NCBI RefSeq assembly: GCF_003590095.1
Contig: NC_039490.1
Location: 7,271,834 to 7,335,833, forward strand
Length of the DNA stretch: 64,000 nt
Reading direction: 5' to 3'
DNA from: Trichoplusia ni
Taxonomy: Eukaryota > Arthropoda > Insecta > Lepidoptera > Noctuidae
Shown in pieces: positions 38,581-51,260 of this stretch. Each line of letters begins with the position of its first letter. Position 1 is the first letter of the stretch. The notes beneath the pieces are model-generated. The model was not told where the DNA came from. It searched no databases and was given only the letters and a program-made list of their open reading frames with translations. A program made the translations under genes and the position numbers.

Positions 38581-38999
38581 ACCACTGTCTGTATTGGAGC
38601 TCTGAGTGGACTCGCAGAATCCGTCGTTGATGCATAGGGAAATAGTTGGATTTGTGTAGAGAAAGTTTAGTTAAATAATAATATTTCATTACTCTTGCTC
38701 AGTATTATGACTATCTTAGACGTGGAATCAGTTAGGTGCTTGCCGTACTGCCTTGACACAATCCAAATGCTGGTATGATTGTATTACGAGGTTTACAATC
38801 GATGGAGAGAGTTAGTTTAGCTATCCCCGAAAACATTTTATGCTATTTTTAAGTTTTTACAAGCTTAAATGAAAAATACACAATGAAAGTAAAAACATAT
38901 CATTTACAAATTCCTTTAAAATAAAACACCTTTGTTTCCAAAAATACACAATTAATAAATAGATTAAATTATTCAACTCTTTGTTTTTTCTATCCCCAG

Positions 39000-39148
39000 G
39001 CCCAGAATATGGCACAATGGAAGCTGCGTGGAAAGGCGGCATGGTGGAAGCCGAGCGCCTCTCCGACCTGCACCTCAGCGTGCGCGACCGACTCGTCAAC
39101 GACGTCATGGCGCAGATCAAAAACTGGCAGAAGGACACCTATCATAAG
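39000..39148 (+). CDS. Synd: Syndapin (PACSIN) coding exon 2
   Basis: This exon supplies the last two bases of codon 73 (Gly) and residues 74-122. It begins PEYGTMEAAWKGG and includes EAERLSDLHLSVRDRL and QIKNWQKDTYHK, which line up with the PACSIN pattern 'EKGPxYGTxExAW ... SEAERxSELHLxVK ... IKNWQKExFHK'. The acceptor is TTTTTTCTATCCCCAG ending 38999 and the donor AAG|GTTAGT at 39149. Its 149 nt plus one base from exon 1 make 50 whole codons, so the following intron is phase 0. The exon is far richer in G+C than the flanking intron. It contributes part of the F-BAR helical bundle that dimerises into the curved membrane-binding module. Confidence 0.95.
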
Positions 39149-39318
39149 GTTAGTTTCTACTATAATCTCTTGTCCCTAAGAAAAGGGCTCTCATTCATCG
39201 GAATCTCATACAGAAGGATTGACACCTTTGATGGGAGATTTCACTCAATCAGGAACGTAAAAATTCTGTTGCTTAATCTTACATCTAAAAAAACTGTACA
39301 AAAAATAATTTTGCCAGC

Positions 39319-39443
39319 TTAGCAGTCGATTCGCCCCAATCAGATTCACCCAAAGTGGGCAAATCAAATTCGCCCACTTCCAAAATTTGTCTCGGGCGAA
39401 TCTGCCCCTAAAAATATTCAAAATCGGACGAATCGACTACTAA
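39319..39443. repeat. 125-bp fold-back element just after exon 2
   Basis: The ends form an imperfect inverted repeat: TTAGCAGTCGATTCGCCC at about 39319-39337 and the complement of GGACGAATCGACTACTAAC at about 39425-39443, with a perfect core AGTCGATTCG. Inside, AAGTGGGC and GCCCACTT pair around 11 nt, and GATTC(A/G)CCC recurs in both orientations. It is probably a small MITE. Confidence 0.6.
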
Positions 39444-40559
39444 CCCATTTTGCCGCAACTTGAAACATCGTATGATCAGCACACAGGGTTCGCATTATCA
39501 TTGTTGCGACACCAATTCATAACTTGTTTAACTTTTAACAAATTTTAATGACTCCGGTCTCGTAATAAACTCAAATAAATGTCACCATGATTGATTTTAT
39601 GTTACACGTCAACCTATTAATATGGTCTCATAATGTGCCTTTGTTCATCAAATATGGATCTAAGTTAGCTCAGTATTCGTGTGGTTCGTGCCCATAGTTC
39701 TTGATGTAAGACTATCGTTTTAAATTTTGGCTTGCTTCCAAGTTGATAAGGTAACTTGTTCGGTACCCCAAACCGGGACTGGGCTCATATGCTATCTAAA
39801 CTCTTTCTAAATTTATTTTAGCATAAGTTGTAGTTAAATTGTCACCAGTGTCGTGTTCATGTACACTTTTGTGTTTTCATATAAAACTAAAGTGTATATA
39901 TAATCTTGGTTTTAATGGCGGATGCATTCCCTATCAGTCAGCCAGAGGCAAGCATTAAGCCGTATTATAGTATATTTTATCCAAGAAGTAATGTTTCCAA
40001 GAAATTTGTCCATCTTAAACAATTTGTATAATAATAACTTTCTGAAATATTTTTTTTGTGACATTTAAACTTCTGCTTTATAGATGATGGTTAAAAATAA
40101 AAACTAAAGAAATGTAGGGATTTTCACTTCCAAGTTCCTTTGAGGAAAGCACAGGTTTGTTTAAAATTTTCCAAGACGCCACTGACTTTTTCTAATATTC
40201 ATGGCACAGTTTTCGTCTCTTCAAGATTTTTACGATATCCGTTCTCTTCAACCACGTCAGGACATGATACAAACGTAATTTGATACAAACGACGTAATAT
40301 TTTACCTTCTACCTGGAAAATCCCAAAAGGAAAATCAGAAGAACTTATTTAATTATTTATTACAGTCACTCAACGTTTACTCGTCTTAATAAATATGCAT
40401 GTACACGGAGGATCTCGAATACAAATCTAGATGAAAACGCCTTTCTAGTTACCTACTTTGTACCTGATTATCAATATTAATTGGTGCTAAGGCAGGTACT
40501 GACTTACATTACAAGTAAAAGATAAAATGTTTTTTTTTTGCTATGAATATTACAAGGTT

Positions 40560-40690
40560 TCGACTATGGAAAGCGCTCAAGAAGCGATTTTCTTTGTAGT
40601 TCAAGCCCGCCCTACCAAATTTCATCGAAATCGGTTAATCGATTGATAGAGACGTAACAAACTAACTCACTAATTTAAAATATAAGTAAG
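40560..40690 (-). repeat. Fragment of a lepidopteran dispersed repeat (Helitron- or LINE-type)
   Basis: The stretch with CGCCCTACCAAATTTCATCG, AAATCGGTTAATCGATTGAT and GACGTAACAAACTAACTCAC matches the end of a common moth repeat (recalled). Assignment to a class is uncertain. Confidence 0.45.
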
Positions 40691-41309
40691 GGTTTAATAT
40701 TCCTTGGTGATGGTCTCCAAACTGGACTATTGTGTTCGGGTTAATATTGTTAAATAAAAATGTTATTTTCTGATGAAAATAAAAACGAAATTCTTTTACT
40801 TGACAACCCTAATGTAACACTTCAGAATACAGAGTGACGCTGGTCTTGTATTATCTACTTATTATTCCAAGCAAGTTGTGACTGAATTGAGAGAAAATAG
40901 TCACATTTGTTACCACGGCCAATCGACTAGTCAATTGAAACTGTTTTATTTATTAACATCTATTTACGACGTTGCATGTTTAAGTAGGAAGTACGTATAT
41001 TATATGTCTGAGTTATTTTATTCGTCTGATAACACTATATGTGACTGCGCATTACAAGTTTAATTCCATCTCGTAAGCTAGTATTGAACTTGGTTTTCTA
41101 AAACAAATTTACGTAAAAAGTCGCACTTAAGTGTCATCCCTCACGTGATTTTAACTTGTCATTCCGCGCATTGCGATTATTCCCAAATATCTTTTGATAT
41201 ATTGGTCTACATTCATAAGACTGGAAAGGCACTAAAGGAACATTGAAAACCTATTCTGTGACAGTACCGTAGTTTACGTTCATAAAAAATTATATGTGAC
41301 AAATATAAA

Positions 41310-41400
41310 AAAACCCTTTAACTGAGGCTCCGCTGTCTGTACATCAATCATTCGCCAAGGATCTCTTAGGCCATTAATAGCTTAATAATTTAGTCTTATA
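41310..41400 (+). repeat. Fragment of the GGGTTCCGTACC dispersed repeat
   Basis: AAACCCTTTAACTGAGGCTCCGCTGTCTGT resembles the segment after the first 25 bases of the copies at 7203 and 62936. It is a diverged internal fragment lying in syndapin intron 2. Confidence 0.45.
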
Positions 41401-42045
41401 GACAGGTAATCTTAAAAATTAATTTGGTAACTATAAATAGGTCTCAATCTTTAGGTGTATCTCAGTAGCTCCTTACATAAAATATAACGTCATACTTCTA
41501 AGCATTCAACAATGGTCTCAATGCAAATAAATACATACATTATCTACAATAGGATTTGAAACAAAGTGCAATATATTAACATAAGTATTTTCTGTTATCG
41601 TACGTGTCATGATGCCAAGGACTTGCTGAATGTTAATTTTAAAGGCTGGTGTTGTATTGTTCAGAGACGTGAACACACTGTTACTTTGATGGAATCTTGA
41701 CGGTATAAATATATCATTTATTCACTCTTCAAAGGGTTGATAAAGTTAAAGTAGAATGTTTCAGCTGTATTCTATCTTTGTTAGAGACTAGTGCCTGATG
41801 TAGGATTTTTAGTAGTACTTGTGTTATACATCTATCTATCTCATGGATGGCCTGTAGAGAAAACCTCAAAGTTAAATTCGTGGATAATAAATCGAATATA
41901 TTTATAATATTTAGAAGCCATTATGCATTTACCATTATTGCATCTAGAGCTATCTACTAAGTGTATATGACGCAACTCTATTTTTCGCATATTTGTGTTT
42001 CGACTGCTCGTTTGAATTAATCTTTTGTTAAACTAAATTATAGCG

Positions 42046-42133
42046 GAAGACAGGGTGCTATGGCGCACATTGGGAAAGGCCTATGTCCAGCCATGGACTA
42101 CTAAAGGCTGATATGATGATGATGATGATGATA
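42046..42133 (+). mobile_element. 3' end of an RTE-type LINE with GAT microsatellite
   Basis: The + strand reads DRVLWRTLGKAYVQPWTTKG then stop, the usual C-terminal end of endonuclease/reverse-transcriptase ORFs of moth RTE-like LINEs. A GAT(n) microsatellite tail at 42109-42133 follows. The copy is severely 5'-truncated and inactive. Confidence 0.7.
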
Positions 42134-44998
42134 CTAAATTATTTGCGATAATTGTTAAGATTTTTATACGATACAAATAAAACGACGTGCGCCCTGACGG
42201 TGCAGCTTCTACTTTAGTCACGATAAAAAATAATTTGAGAAATGCTGACGAGACAAATTCATTTACAACCTGCGTCACACTCAAATACATTCACGGTCGC
42301 CCATTGTTTGAACGAACATCATTATCGTCATACATCTTCGTAATATACAAGATAAAGTATTTTTTTAATTCGAGTTAAATTATGAACTTAAACCGCATTG
42401 TAATTTAAGGCTTAATATCACAAGTAATAAGGAACCCCTTGGCTTATCATTTGCACGTCATGCCACTATAGTCTGTACGTCTTAGCATACTGCCTATGAC
42501 TGGTAGGTCTTCCGAGTGACAAGAGTATTTTTTACCCTTCAAAACCCTTTAACATAATTTATCCTTGCTAGAACACTCATACAAAAAAATAATCGTATCT
42601 AGATAATTATAGGGTGGCCAGTGTTGTACGTTAACAAAAAGCGAACAGTGTCCTCAAATTTAAAATAAAAAAAACAGACGTTAATTCCAAGTTATAACGT
42701 TATCCATAAATTAAATTCAATCCTCCCAAGTGAAAAAACTAGCCATCAAAGAGAGACTTAACGTAGCATAAAGCTCCACTAAGCGTTGCGGCAATTTTCA
42801 GAAACGCCTCTTTGTCTCTCAAAACTTTGGACGGCAGCGAAAAAAAGAACACTGGAGTAAGAGCGACTATTTTGTATTTTTGATGTTGTCCGCATTTATT
42901 TATTTATCTTAGGATTTTTGCCTGTTTTTCCATTTTTTTATATGACTATGTTCTAATAGACACATTATGATTATATTAAGACACAGTATTTAACTGACCA
43001 TGACATTCGAAAAGCTGGTAACATTTTGTTTCAACTATTTTAAGCAACTTACTTTAAGCGGATCCTTTACGGCTGTTTTACTTTGTCATATTATTAATGT
43101 CTCTTACTACGTGATATTTTCTGTCCTTATAGATCTATTTCAATTATCCCGCAAATTCTTATCCGTGAATATCTAAGATGTTTGTCCGTCATTATCTCAA
43201 GTCCAAACCACAGGAAATAATCAGTTACATAATTTATTTTTCATTAAACCTTATCAACCTTATTTGGGTCAAATTGGATCCTCTTATCTTCCTCCCCTGA
43301 ATGCTGCTGACGTCACAACCTCACCAACCGATAATGAGGAAGGGATACTCCATCCAGGTACTGGCGTCCACTTTATATCCAATCTATACTTGCTATGCTG
43401 AAGGCTCTTGACGTGTTGGCCGATTTTAACTTAGTTTTTATTTCTTGATTTGGGATTTTATTCGTACTGTCGGGGTTGATCAATCTTTTTTGTTTTTTGT
43501 GTATTCAATTTTGTTTTTAAGATGTTTTCATTAAAAGAATGTGGCAGATAAAAAACTACGTGAATAATTTTCAGTTCAAAAGTTCGGTCCTGTCACAGTC
43601 AGGTTAACTGCATTGATCTGTTCAAAAAAATAATAGTAGGTACATAGTATTTTGGTTAAGTGAAGTTAAAACAAGTTGTTATTGCTATATTATAAGTTGT
43701 CTAGGTACATTATAACCCACCTCCATGAGTTTGATCTAAAACTTGAGCGTGTAGGTTTCAAACATATTTGGACTACCCTTTTAGGGAGCCATCATGCTAA
43801 ACATTCTGAGTACTTGCCGAAAATCATAAACTTTAGTAGTTTACGTAGGCCTCCTCCTACATAGACATGAGACACGTACTCAGTTTTTAGATATATATGG
43901 TTCTTTGCAAGTGGAAAGCTTATAAAGGACTTCATTTAGGATAGTTAACTTGAATTTTCATTGAATAATATAGACTCGCGTACTACTAAAATAACTTTTA
44001 AAACTTCTTCAGTTCCTTTTAAATATTCGAAGCAGTCCTTATCTATCATAGAACATATCTCAAAGATTTTCTATTGATAAAAATAAACACATACATTCAC
44101 GTAAGATGAAATATGATATACTAGAGACCACCAAAGACGGCAACACATTTACATTTCTATTTTGTAACATGCAGACAGGTGTTCAATTTGGGTAATTTAT
44201 TGAAAACCTGTTGCCAAATTTATATAAATTATTAATACCTTTACCGAAGCACGTAGGCCTTTCAAGTAACGTTTACATTCATCCCAATTGGTCCAAAAGT
44301 TTACTAAACTTCGCTCTTGTCAATTAGTACCCTCGTGTTGGGTTTGAATATGTGGTGTGTTTGAGGCTTCGTACGTCTATTCTTTCGTACATCGTCTAGT
44401 TTTTTATTCCACCTAGTATTTAATAGATACAATTCTAATAAAAAATCTGCCAGTTTTTAGTCCTAAAACTTTTCCTTTTTAGACGTCATGCTAACATCAT
44501 AATCTTTTATCATCTTCTTTATGGGACACGCATTACAAGCAGTATTGAGTCAATCCACGATAGTTAAATTCTCATGATGATACTCTTTGGATAGCATAAA
44601 AATAGTACACGTGATGATGCTACATATATCTTCTCCTACGCAATCCGCCTTTTCGTCCGTCTTTGCAACAATATTTTGCTCTTAATATCGTACCTACAGA
44701 AAACCTAAATTATTCAGATTGAATAACGGATTAACGTTCATTCCATGTATGCTTTATTCAGAAGTATCTCTATAAACCTATTCAAGAATAGAAATGTAGA
44801 TAGCATTAGATTTTTGGCTCAGCATTTCAGTCTGTGTAGTAACCGTATGACTTTGTTACATGGTGTTACATGATGATTTGTTATGTCACGTAGGTATCTG
44901 TTGCTTATAAGCGCCACTGAATGAATGGACTTTTAAGAACTCTTGCCAACTTCGATAAACAATCTGTACGGTGTTTGTTTGTGGTGTTTGTTATGGGG

Positions 44999-45058
44999 AA
45001 AATAAATAACTGTTTGTTTGTAGAATAACAATACTACAAACAAACAGTTATTTATTTT
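44999..45058. repeat. Perfect 25-bp inverted repeat with 10-nt loop
   Basis: The left arm 44999-45023 (AAAATAAATAACTGTTTGTT and onward) is exactly complementary to the right arm 45034-45058, around AATAACAATA. Outside the arms GGGG and TTTCCC keep partial pairing. No coding sequence is present. Confidence 0.85.
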
Positions 45059-45439
45059 CGTTTCCCATTTACTCGTAAAACATTCCTTATGTTTTTACCT
45101 TAAGATTTAGTTTCGTCTGGCGGAAGTCATGATTTTAATTATGTCCTTGTGTAACTTTAAGCAAATACTTGATTTTCTTTATAAACCCATTGTCGATAAG
45201 CTTATAAACCTGTTAATTAATAAGGTTTCTGTAACAAGTATTAATTATAATCTTAATTATAAAACCAGTGTAGACCTAATTATACTTCATAAAATATAGC
45301 TTGATACCTGCGACATCTGTCACATTGACATTATTAGGTATGTCAGGATATAAAAAAATCGATGGTAATTATCGATGATTTTATAATTAGGTTTAATTTA
45401 ATTACAAACGTTACTAAATTTAAGGAACATTTTAATATA

Positions 45440-45720
45440 ATACGAGCCTTTGCGCCGAACGCGGCGTGTCTTCTTAAAGATGGGACGTCGCCGGATGCAA
45501 TCTTACACGAGTAGGTGAGAAATTGGATTTAATTTAAACACTATTCTATTATTTTAGTTCAAATATTCACAAATGTAATTAAAGATTTGATATTAAAATA
45601 TACGCACAATAAAATTAAGAATTATGTTAAATTTAAATCAAGTTTTATTTAAAATATCGATAGTTTAGAGTTTTTGTTCACGATGATTCATCTCCCGTCA
45701 CTAATCAGGTCGGCATGCCC
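45440..45720. promoter_or_regulatory. CpG-rich patch and DRE (TATCGATA) in intron 2
   Basis: CpG-rich sequence at about 45445-45510 (TTTGCGCCGAACGCGGCGTG, GGGACGTCGCCGGATGC) is followed 150 nt later by a perfect DREF-type site TATCGATA at 45655-45662. A related ATCGATGGTAATTATCGAT lies about 80 nt before the patch. No start site or exon could be defined. Confidence 0.25.
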
Positions 45721-48479
45721 ATAAAGTATGACATTGCCACGTACTATCTGTACTATAAAAAAAATCAGGTCTTCATAGGCGTGATTTTACTGACAGCTGG
45801 CACAGGTATCAAGCTATATTTTATGAAGTATAGCATTTCGAACATTCATCATAATAATTTCAAATTAATATTTGACCTGACCATGAAACACAAACACATG
45901 GTTATCTTTCCAGTTTAATGTTTTAAGGTTAAGCTATAAGTTCTAGAAACATGTACTTCTTTTGAATTATATCGGTTTTCTACACGACTGCCAAATAAAG
46001 AAGTATCATGTTTTCAGAGTGTATCTATATCTATAGAATGAATAAAGTGGAATGTACCTAAATTAACGTTTATCTTCTCATCTGTTTGCTAACAACATCT
46101 AGGTATAACATAAACAGAAAACTCAGACGTAAGTAACAATCAAATCTACACTCGTAACACATTATAGGTTTAATGACTACAGAAACATGCAGACAACATG
46201 CTCTACATAAATTTGCTGGTAGTTTGTTTAAAGACTTTTTTTGCTGAAAGCCATTTGGGAAAAAGAAACTTAATGCATTCTAATAGTTTTTTTTTATAAA
46301 AAGAACGTCGCAATATAACTGCAGTATTCCACTAAAGTTTTCCTTTTAATATTTTTCATATTCTCGAGAGTAAATTGCTGTTACATTTTATTTCTTTTGT
46401 GGTTTTGTAACACATTTATAAAGGTGATGCGTTCGTTGTTTGGTCGTTGGCTTTTTGTATCAATTATTTTGTATTAAAAGTGCTGTTTTCGTTAAAAGTT
46501 TTACTGGTTTATTTGACTACTATTTATGCCTAGCATTTTGCCATATGAACAGTACAAGTAGGATCAGTACAGATAGGATTTGCGTTAATTATTAGATGAC
46601 AATACTTTTACGAAACAACCAATGAGATAAATGTCTTTGAGAGAACAATTTTATCACTAGTCTCAAAACCTTTATACCAAGGTCCAGAATTAAAATCTCA
46701 ATAGATCATTAGAATGCTTTCTTTAACTCGTATTCAGTCTTAAGACTTTCGGGTAGTTTATAACCTGGATTGAGATTATTTTCGATCTGTAGCAGGCTAA
46801 GCCGCTGGTCATGTATAAATTCCTGTTATCGCCATTCCTAACCCTTATAAGATACTCTTCAAGGCAATCGTATCGTATGGTATCTCTACTTACAAAATAT
46901 TTTGTTCTAACTTTCTTGTCAGCATGAAAGGGTATATGTAGAGCCTGAGGCAGGACGCCGCTTTGATGTGACGAGCGAGAGATTACAGCCCTGATAGATT
47001 GCTCTATGTATGTTTATGACAGATCCCTTTAAAAGCTTCTATTTAAAACACACTGTACTGTACTACTTCTCATGTATGTTGGTAAGGTGATGTAATTGAA
47101 ATCACAAAAAGTTTCAGCTTTCACTGAGGATCACTGAGGATCCCGTACAATAACCAGATGATTGAAGGAACCCGAAAAATTTAGGAATGTTTAAAACATT
47201 TTAGGGTTTTTAATTAAAACTTGGTACCTGATAATTTAATGCCCATAAAACGATGACTGCAATGTTTTTATTTCGCCTTTTGCCTAAAACTTTCATATTT
47301 GTGTCTTCTACTGAATACAACTTAAGACCAAAATGTCGTTATCTATTGAACCGATCAAAGAATATAACAAGAATCTCAGTTCTATTTTTATACCTATTTG
47401 ACCAGATCGAATTAAACACGGTTCTCAGGTCACAAAACAAATAAATCATTTCTATTAAGTAAAAGAGACAATTGTTACCCGCGATTTAGTTCAGCGTGGC
47501 GTACTACGGTCATAAATCAGACGGAATTAGCACACCCACTGTTTCTTTAATAGAAACGCCCTGTATCTGATTAGAAAATTGCTCACATTACACAGATTTT
47601 GTCTCTGCACCGATTGATACTGAGTGGGTTATCCTATTAGAAGAAATAGGTATTGTAAGATCGAATAAAGCGAATATGTGTGCAACAAATGTACCATCGA
47701 GTATCGTTGCTAAATAAAACTAAGGGATGTTCCATTTTGCTGTTTACTGTAGGCGATACTGCTTTGAAAAAGGTAAAAGACGGGTTTTTTAAGGTAGGAA
47801 ATTTAAACTTTTTTATAAGGTTCTTAAAAACCATGAAATTACGAGAAAAAACAGCTGGTACCGGTTTTTAAAGTACATATAAAACTAAATTATAGTCAAT
47901 ATAAAGAATAGGGAAAATTAGTTTGAAAGTACCGTGGCTATTCAAGCAATCAAAAAGACAAACAAGAAAGACTCGCTCCTAACAACAGATGAGGATACTT
48001 ACATAAAATGCACAGCACACGTTATAAAATCCACACTTTCGTTGTGTTTCGCTACACTAGCAGAATAATGTGGACACGCCTATTGAATATGGAGTCTTAA
48101 GACGTGCCTGGAAGGTGCAAGCGTACCTAATGACAAACATTCAGATGCACCTACAAGTTTATTGTTGGCCAATGACCGTGTAGGTCTTTTCCTTATTAGA
48201 AAGCTAAATGCTTTTGTGAAGAACCTGTTACTCTAAGTTTGAAAGGCAATAATTGTTCTTCCGTCGCAATGTAATTAATATTCTGTAGTTTTCAATTCTT
48301 CAGTTTCACCAGTTTCCGTATTTCAGTTAAAGGTGTAAGCTATAATATAGATATTCTGATATATATAATCTCCATAAATATAATTTACCTGAATCAAGAA
48401 AAACAATCCGAAGATCAGCAACAACTAATCCAAAAAAATAACAGCTGACATCATGATCATATGAATTATACGTTTCGAC

Positions 48480-48640
48480 GCCTCTTCAAAGTTAGTGCGG
48501 TTGGCACGCGGCCAGCTATCGAGGGAAAGAGTGAAAATAAACGCCAGTGACCTTTGCAAAGCGGGCTTGTATCACCTTCGTATACAAAGTATCTATGAAT
48601 GTACGAAAGTCGGCGTCCTGAGGTGTGGAATATTCTTTTG
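48480..48640. promoter_or_regulatory. CpG-richer patch, weak promoter candidate
   Basis: GTTAGTGCGGTTGGCACGCG and the following 120 nt are GC-richer than the flanks and begin a 100-codon frame without a recognised domain. It could be an alternative transcription start in intron 2 or an old repeat. Confidence 0.15.
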
Positions 48641-49769
48641 TTTTGAGTCTTGCATAAGAGTATTACGTCGAAAAGTTTCTTGCTTCCTAGTATTTTATTG
48701 GTTTGCAGTCTGCAACTGTGGTGCAGAACTTTTGGGATGGTGGTTGAAGTTTCGTTCGAAGTCTACAATTTCGTCTTTCTTTTATTTCTGTCGATAATGT
48801 CCTTGTATGTTCCTAAAAGGGTAATGCTGAACTATATTTTCGTTCTCATTTTATATACCTTCCAAATCTCATTCTTTTATCTGTGCAAACTAGCCTACGC
48901 AAGGAGATATTAACTTTCATCTTTACTACTGTGAGTATGCCTTCTTACATTTTTATCATCCTATACAACCCAAAAAATATCAGATAACACCAAAATCTTA
49001 TATCATCAAGGAACCTGATAATCATACTCTGATTAATAAGCAAACGAACTCGTTTAAATCTTATTACAAACACGGAAGTTGGCTCACCTTTGCGCGTAAT
49101 TCGCGATAACTGAGCTCAAATATGCGGAAATAACTAACGATCAAACAACGGTAAGCGTATCTCAAATAATGATGACGTGATCAATTAGGCTCATGATGAT
49201 AGGAAGTTTTGGAAACTAACTTGTTTGAAAGAGGCTGTACCGAAGCTAGAAATTGAAATGCGTAATTTTCCTCAGGAAAGAACAATATGGTCTTCAAATA
49301 ATAGTCAAGCGGAAATAAAATGGGATGAAGCGAAATGTGTAGAATAGCTTAGTGTGATTTTGGTAGATTATTCATGCGTTAAATCAGTGATATCCTTTAT
49401 GTATAATGTATGTTAAAGTCGCAGCCCATCTAGGAATCTTCAAAGTCTAATTTGATAACGTGAAAATAACATCGACTATATCCAATAAAAGCTGCCACTG
49501 TGTTACGGGGAAAATCACAACCACGTTCCCCTTAAACTTTTACCACAACTCAAATGCAAGTCTCGAGGCAAAAACTCAAAAACTCTTTAATCCTGAAATG
49601 CAGTTCGACAATAAATATAGGTGCGGTACTAAACCTAAACGAAGTCACAAGTGACATTATCAATGATAAAGTGATTGATATCGTATTGCGATATTGCAGC
49701 GATACCACCTGATATGTCGTTCATCTTGCTTGTATTCAAATGAATTGACAGTTATTTTTGATTTTATCA

Positions 49770-49973
49770 TCCCACTAATATTATAAACGCGAAAGTTTGT
49801 ATACGGGTGTTTGTTCCTCTTTCACGTAGAAACTACTGAACGGATTTAGATGAAACTAGTTCCGCAGATAGTTTATAATCTGAATTAACGTAAAAGTATA
49901 GTTTTATCTGGATCTTACGTTCCCGGTGGATCATTATCGGTTTGTCGCGGGCGGGCCCGCGGGCAACAGCTAG
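49770..49973 (+). mobile_element. Short Helitron-like element (family B, 204 bp)
   Basis: It starts TCCCACTAATATTATAAACG after an A, contains GAACGGATTTAGATGAAACT and CAGATAGTTTATAA, and ends with the GC palindrome GCGGGCCCGC (49951-49960) followed by GGGCAACAGCTAG. The terminal hairpin plus CTAG end is the Helitron 3' structure. The base after the end is A rather than the usual T. Confidence 0.8.
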
Positions 49974-51130
49974 AATTTTATAGACCAAGGTGCTTCTCGG
50001 ATTCGTCTTCAATAATTTGACATTTAACCTTAGCGTCTATCGTTATAACTCTTAAGACAATATCAATACTATGATCTGTATTGATACGACGATTCTTAAT
50101 CTTGACACTTACATGTTTTTGTGATTTGATTGTTGATGAATCGCTCAAATGGTTGGAAACTAAAACTAAAAAACGTCATTTTTATATTCACGAACCTTTT
50201 CAATATTCTGTTTCTGAATAAGAGTAGGAGATTGATGTTTGACACAATCGTCTAACAAAATGTGCTACAATTGTGTCTCTAGCAGCCAAATGCATTCTTA
50301 GAGAGAATATGATACTAGAAGGGCCAATAAGCGATTTCCAGTATCTTAATTATTGCAGAAATATCGATACTTGTGTCAGAACAGAGCTTTGGTTAAAGAA
50401 ATGCAATGACAGAAATAATTCCGGTATATTTATATGAGATTGTGGTTAGGGAACACCGGATTCACCTCATGATTATGACTCCATTTGTTTCTGTATGTCG
50501 AAGTAAGATCCGAAGAGTACGATTTGAATATTGTACCATCTTCCGCAAGAAATTCCGTACCGGGAAAAAGCTTTTCGTCCCCGTTTCCCGGGGGTCCTGT
50601 TCGCCCTTTTGAAACTTTAACATCAAACGTGATTCAGATTTGAACATAACGCAAAAGAATGTCGCTCTAAAAGGTTTTAGCGATAGATGTTAAAAATATG
50701 ACAGAATCAAACTCAAAATCGAGATAAAACTATTTTTATTACAAGCAAGGCTTTTTGAGGTCCTGTAAAAGCCATAGAGAAAAAACCCTCAAAAAATTCT
50801 GTAAGACTTTCTACTTAAATACTTTTACCTATTTTTATATTTATTTATATAATAATACAGGCTGATGTTGTTTGATATGCAGCCGAAAATTAGGTCATTT
50901 TCGCGCTACGTGACTCTCGATATCACATTGTGTTATCATGAGGCGTTATATGCGCCACTGATTGTCGTAATACTTGTAATGCACTGAGTTTTCACTAATC
51001 TCCACATTTTAGATCCGCCTCACTGCTATTGGTTATCTATATTCGTTTTTTTCCGATGTTGAATATTGTTGCTTCATGGTGTTAATTTGATCGATTCGAC
51101 TGTATTTATTTCTGTCTTGACCTGATTCTA

Positions 51131-51260
51131 TCTTCTTGGGGTCGGCCTACCTCGTCAGAACTCTCCATTCAGCACTGTTTTGGCCTACATCTCTTAGTAA
51201 ATTACATTCTTTCAGGTCTCTTCCAACCGTTGCGTCGTCTTTTTCGATTGTCAATTATTT
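51131..51260 (-). mobile_element. Decayed LINE reverse-transcriptase C-terminus
   Basis: Translated on the minus strand, the segment gives TVGRDLKECNLLRDVGQNSA, then EWRVLTR, a stop, and ADPKK. This corresponds to the 'GRDLKxCxLxxxxAxDRxxWRxxxRxADPK' end of LINE ORF2 proteins. The in-frame stop and missing remainder make it a dead fragment. An 82-codon + strand frame over it is spurious. Confidence 0.65.

Larger units (their letters stand above)
31180..38999 (+). other. Synd: Syndapin intron 1 (7.8 kb)
   Basis: Runs from the GTGAGT donor at 31180 to the acceptor at 38999. The first 3.8 kb belong to the right duplicated block. The rest holds a SINE (36262-36435), a CpG-richer patch (37600-37980), another at 38440-38580, and otherwise AT-rich sequence without recognised exons. 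If the left exon copy were used, the apparent intron would be about 14 kb including the gap. Confidence 0.85.
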
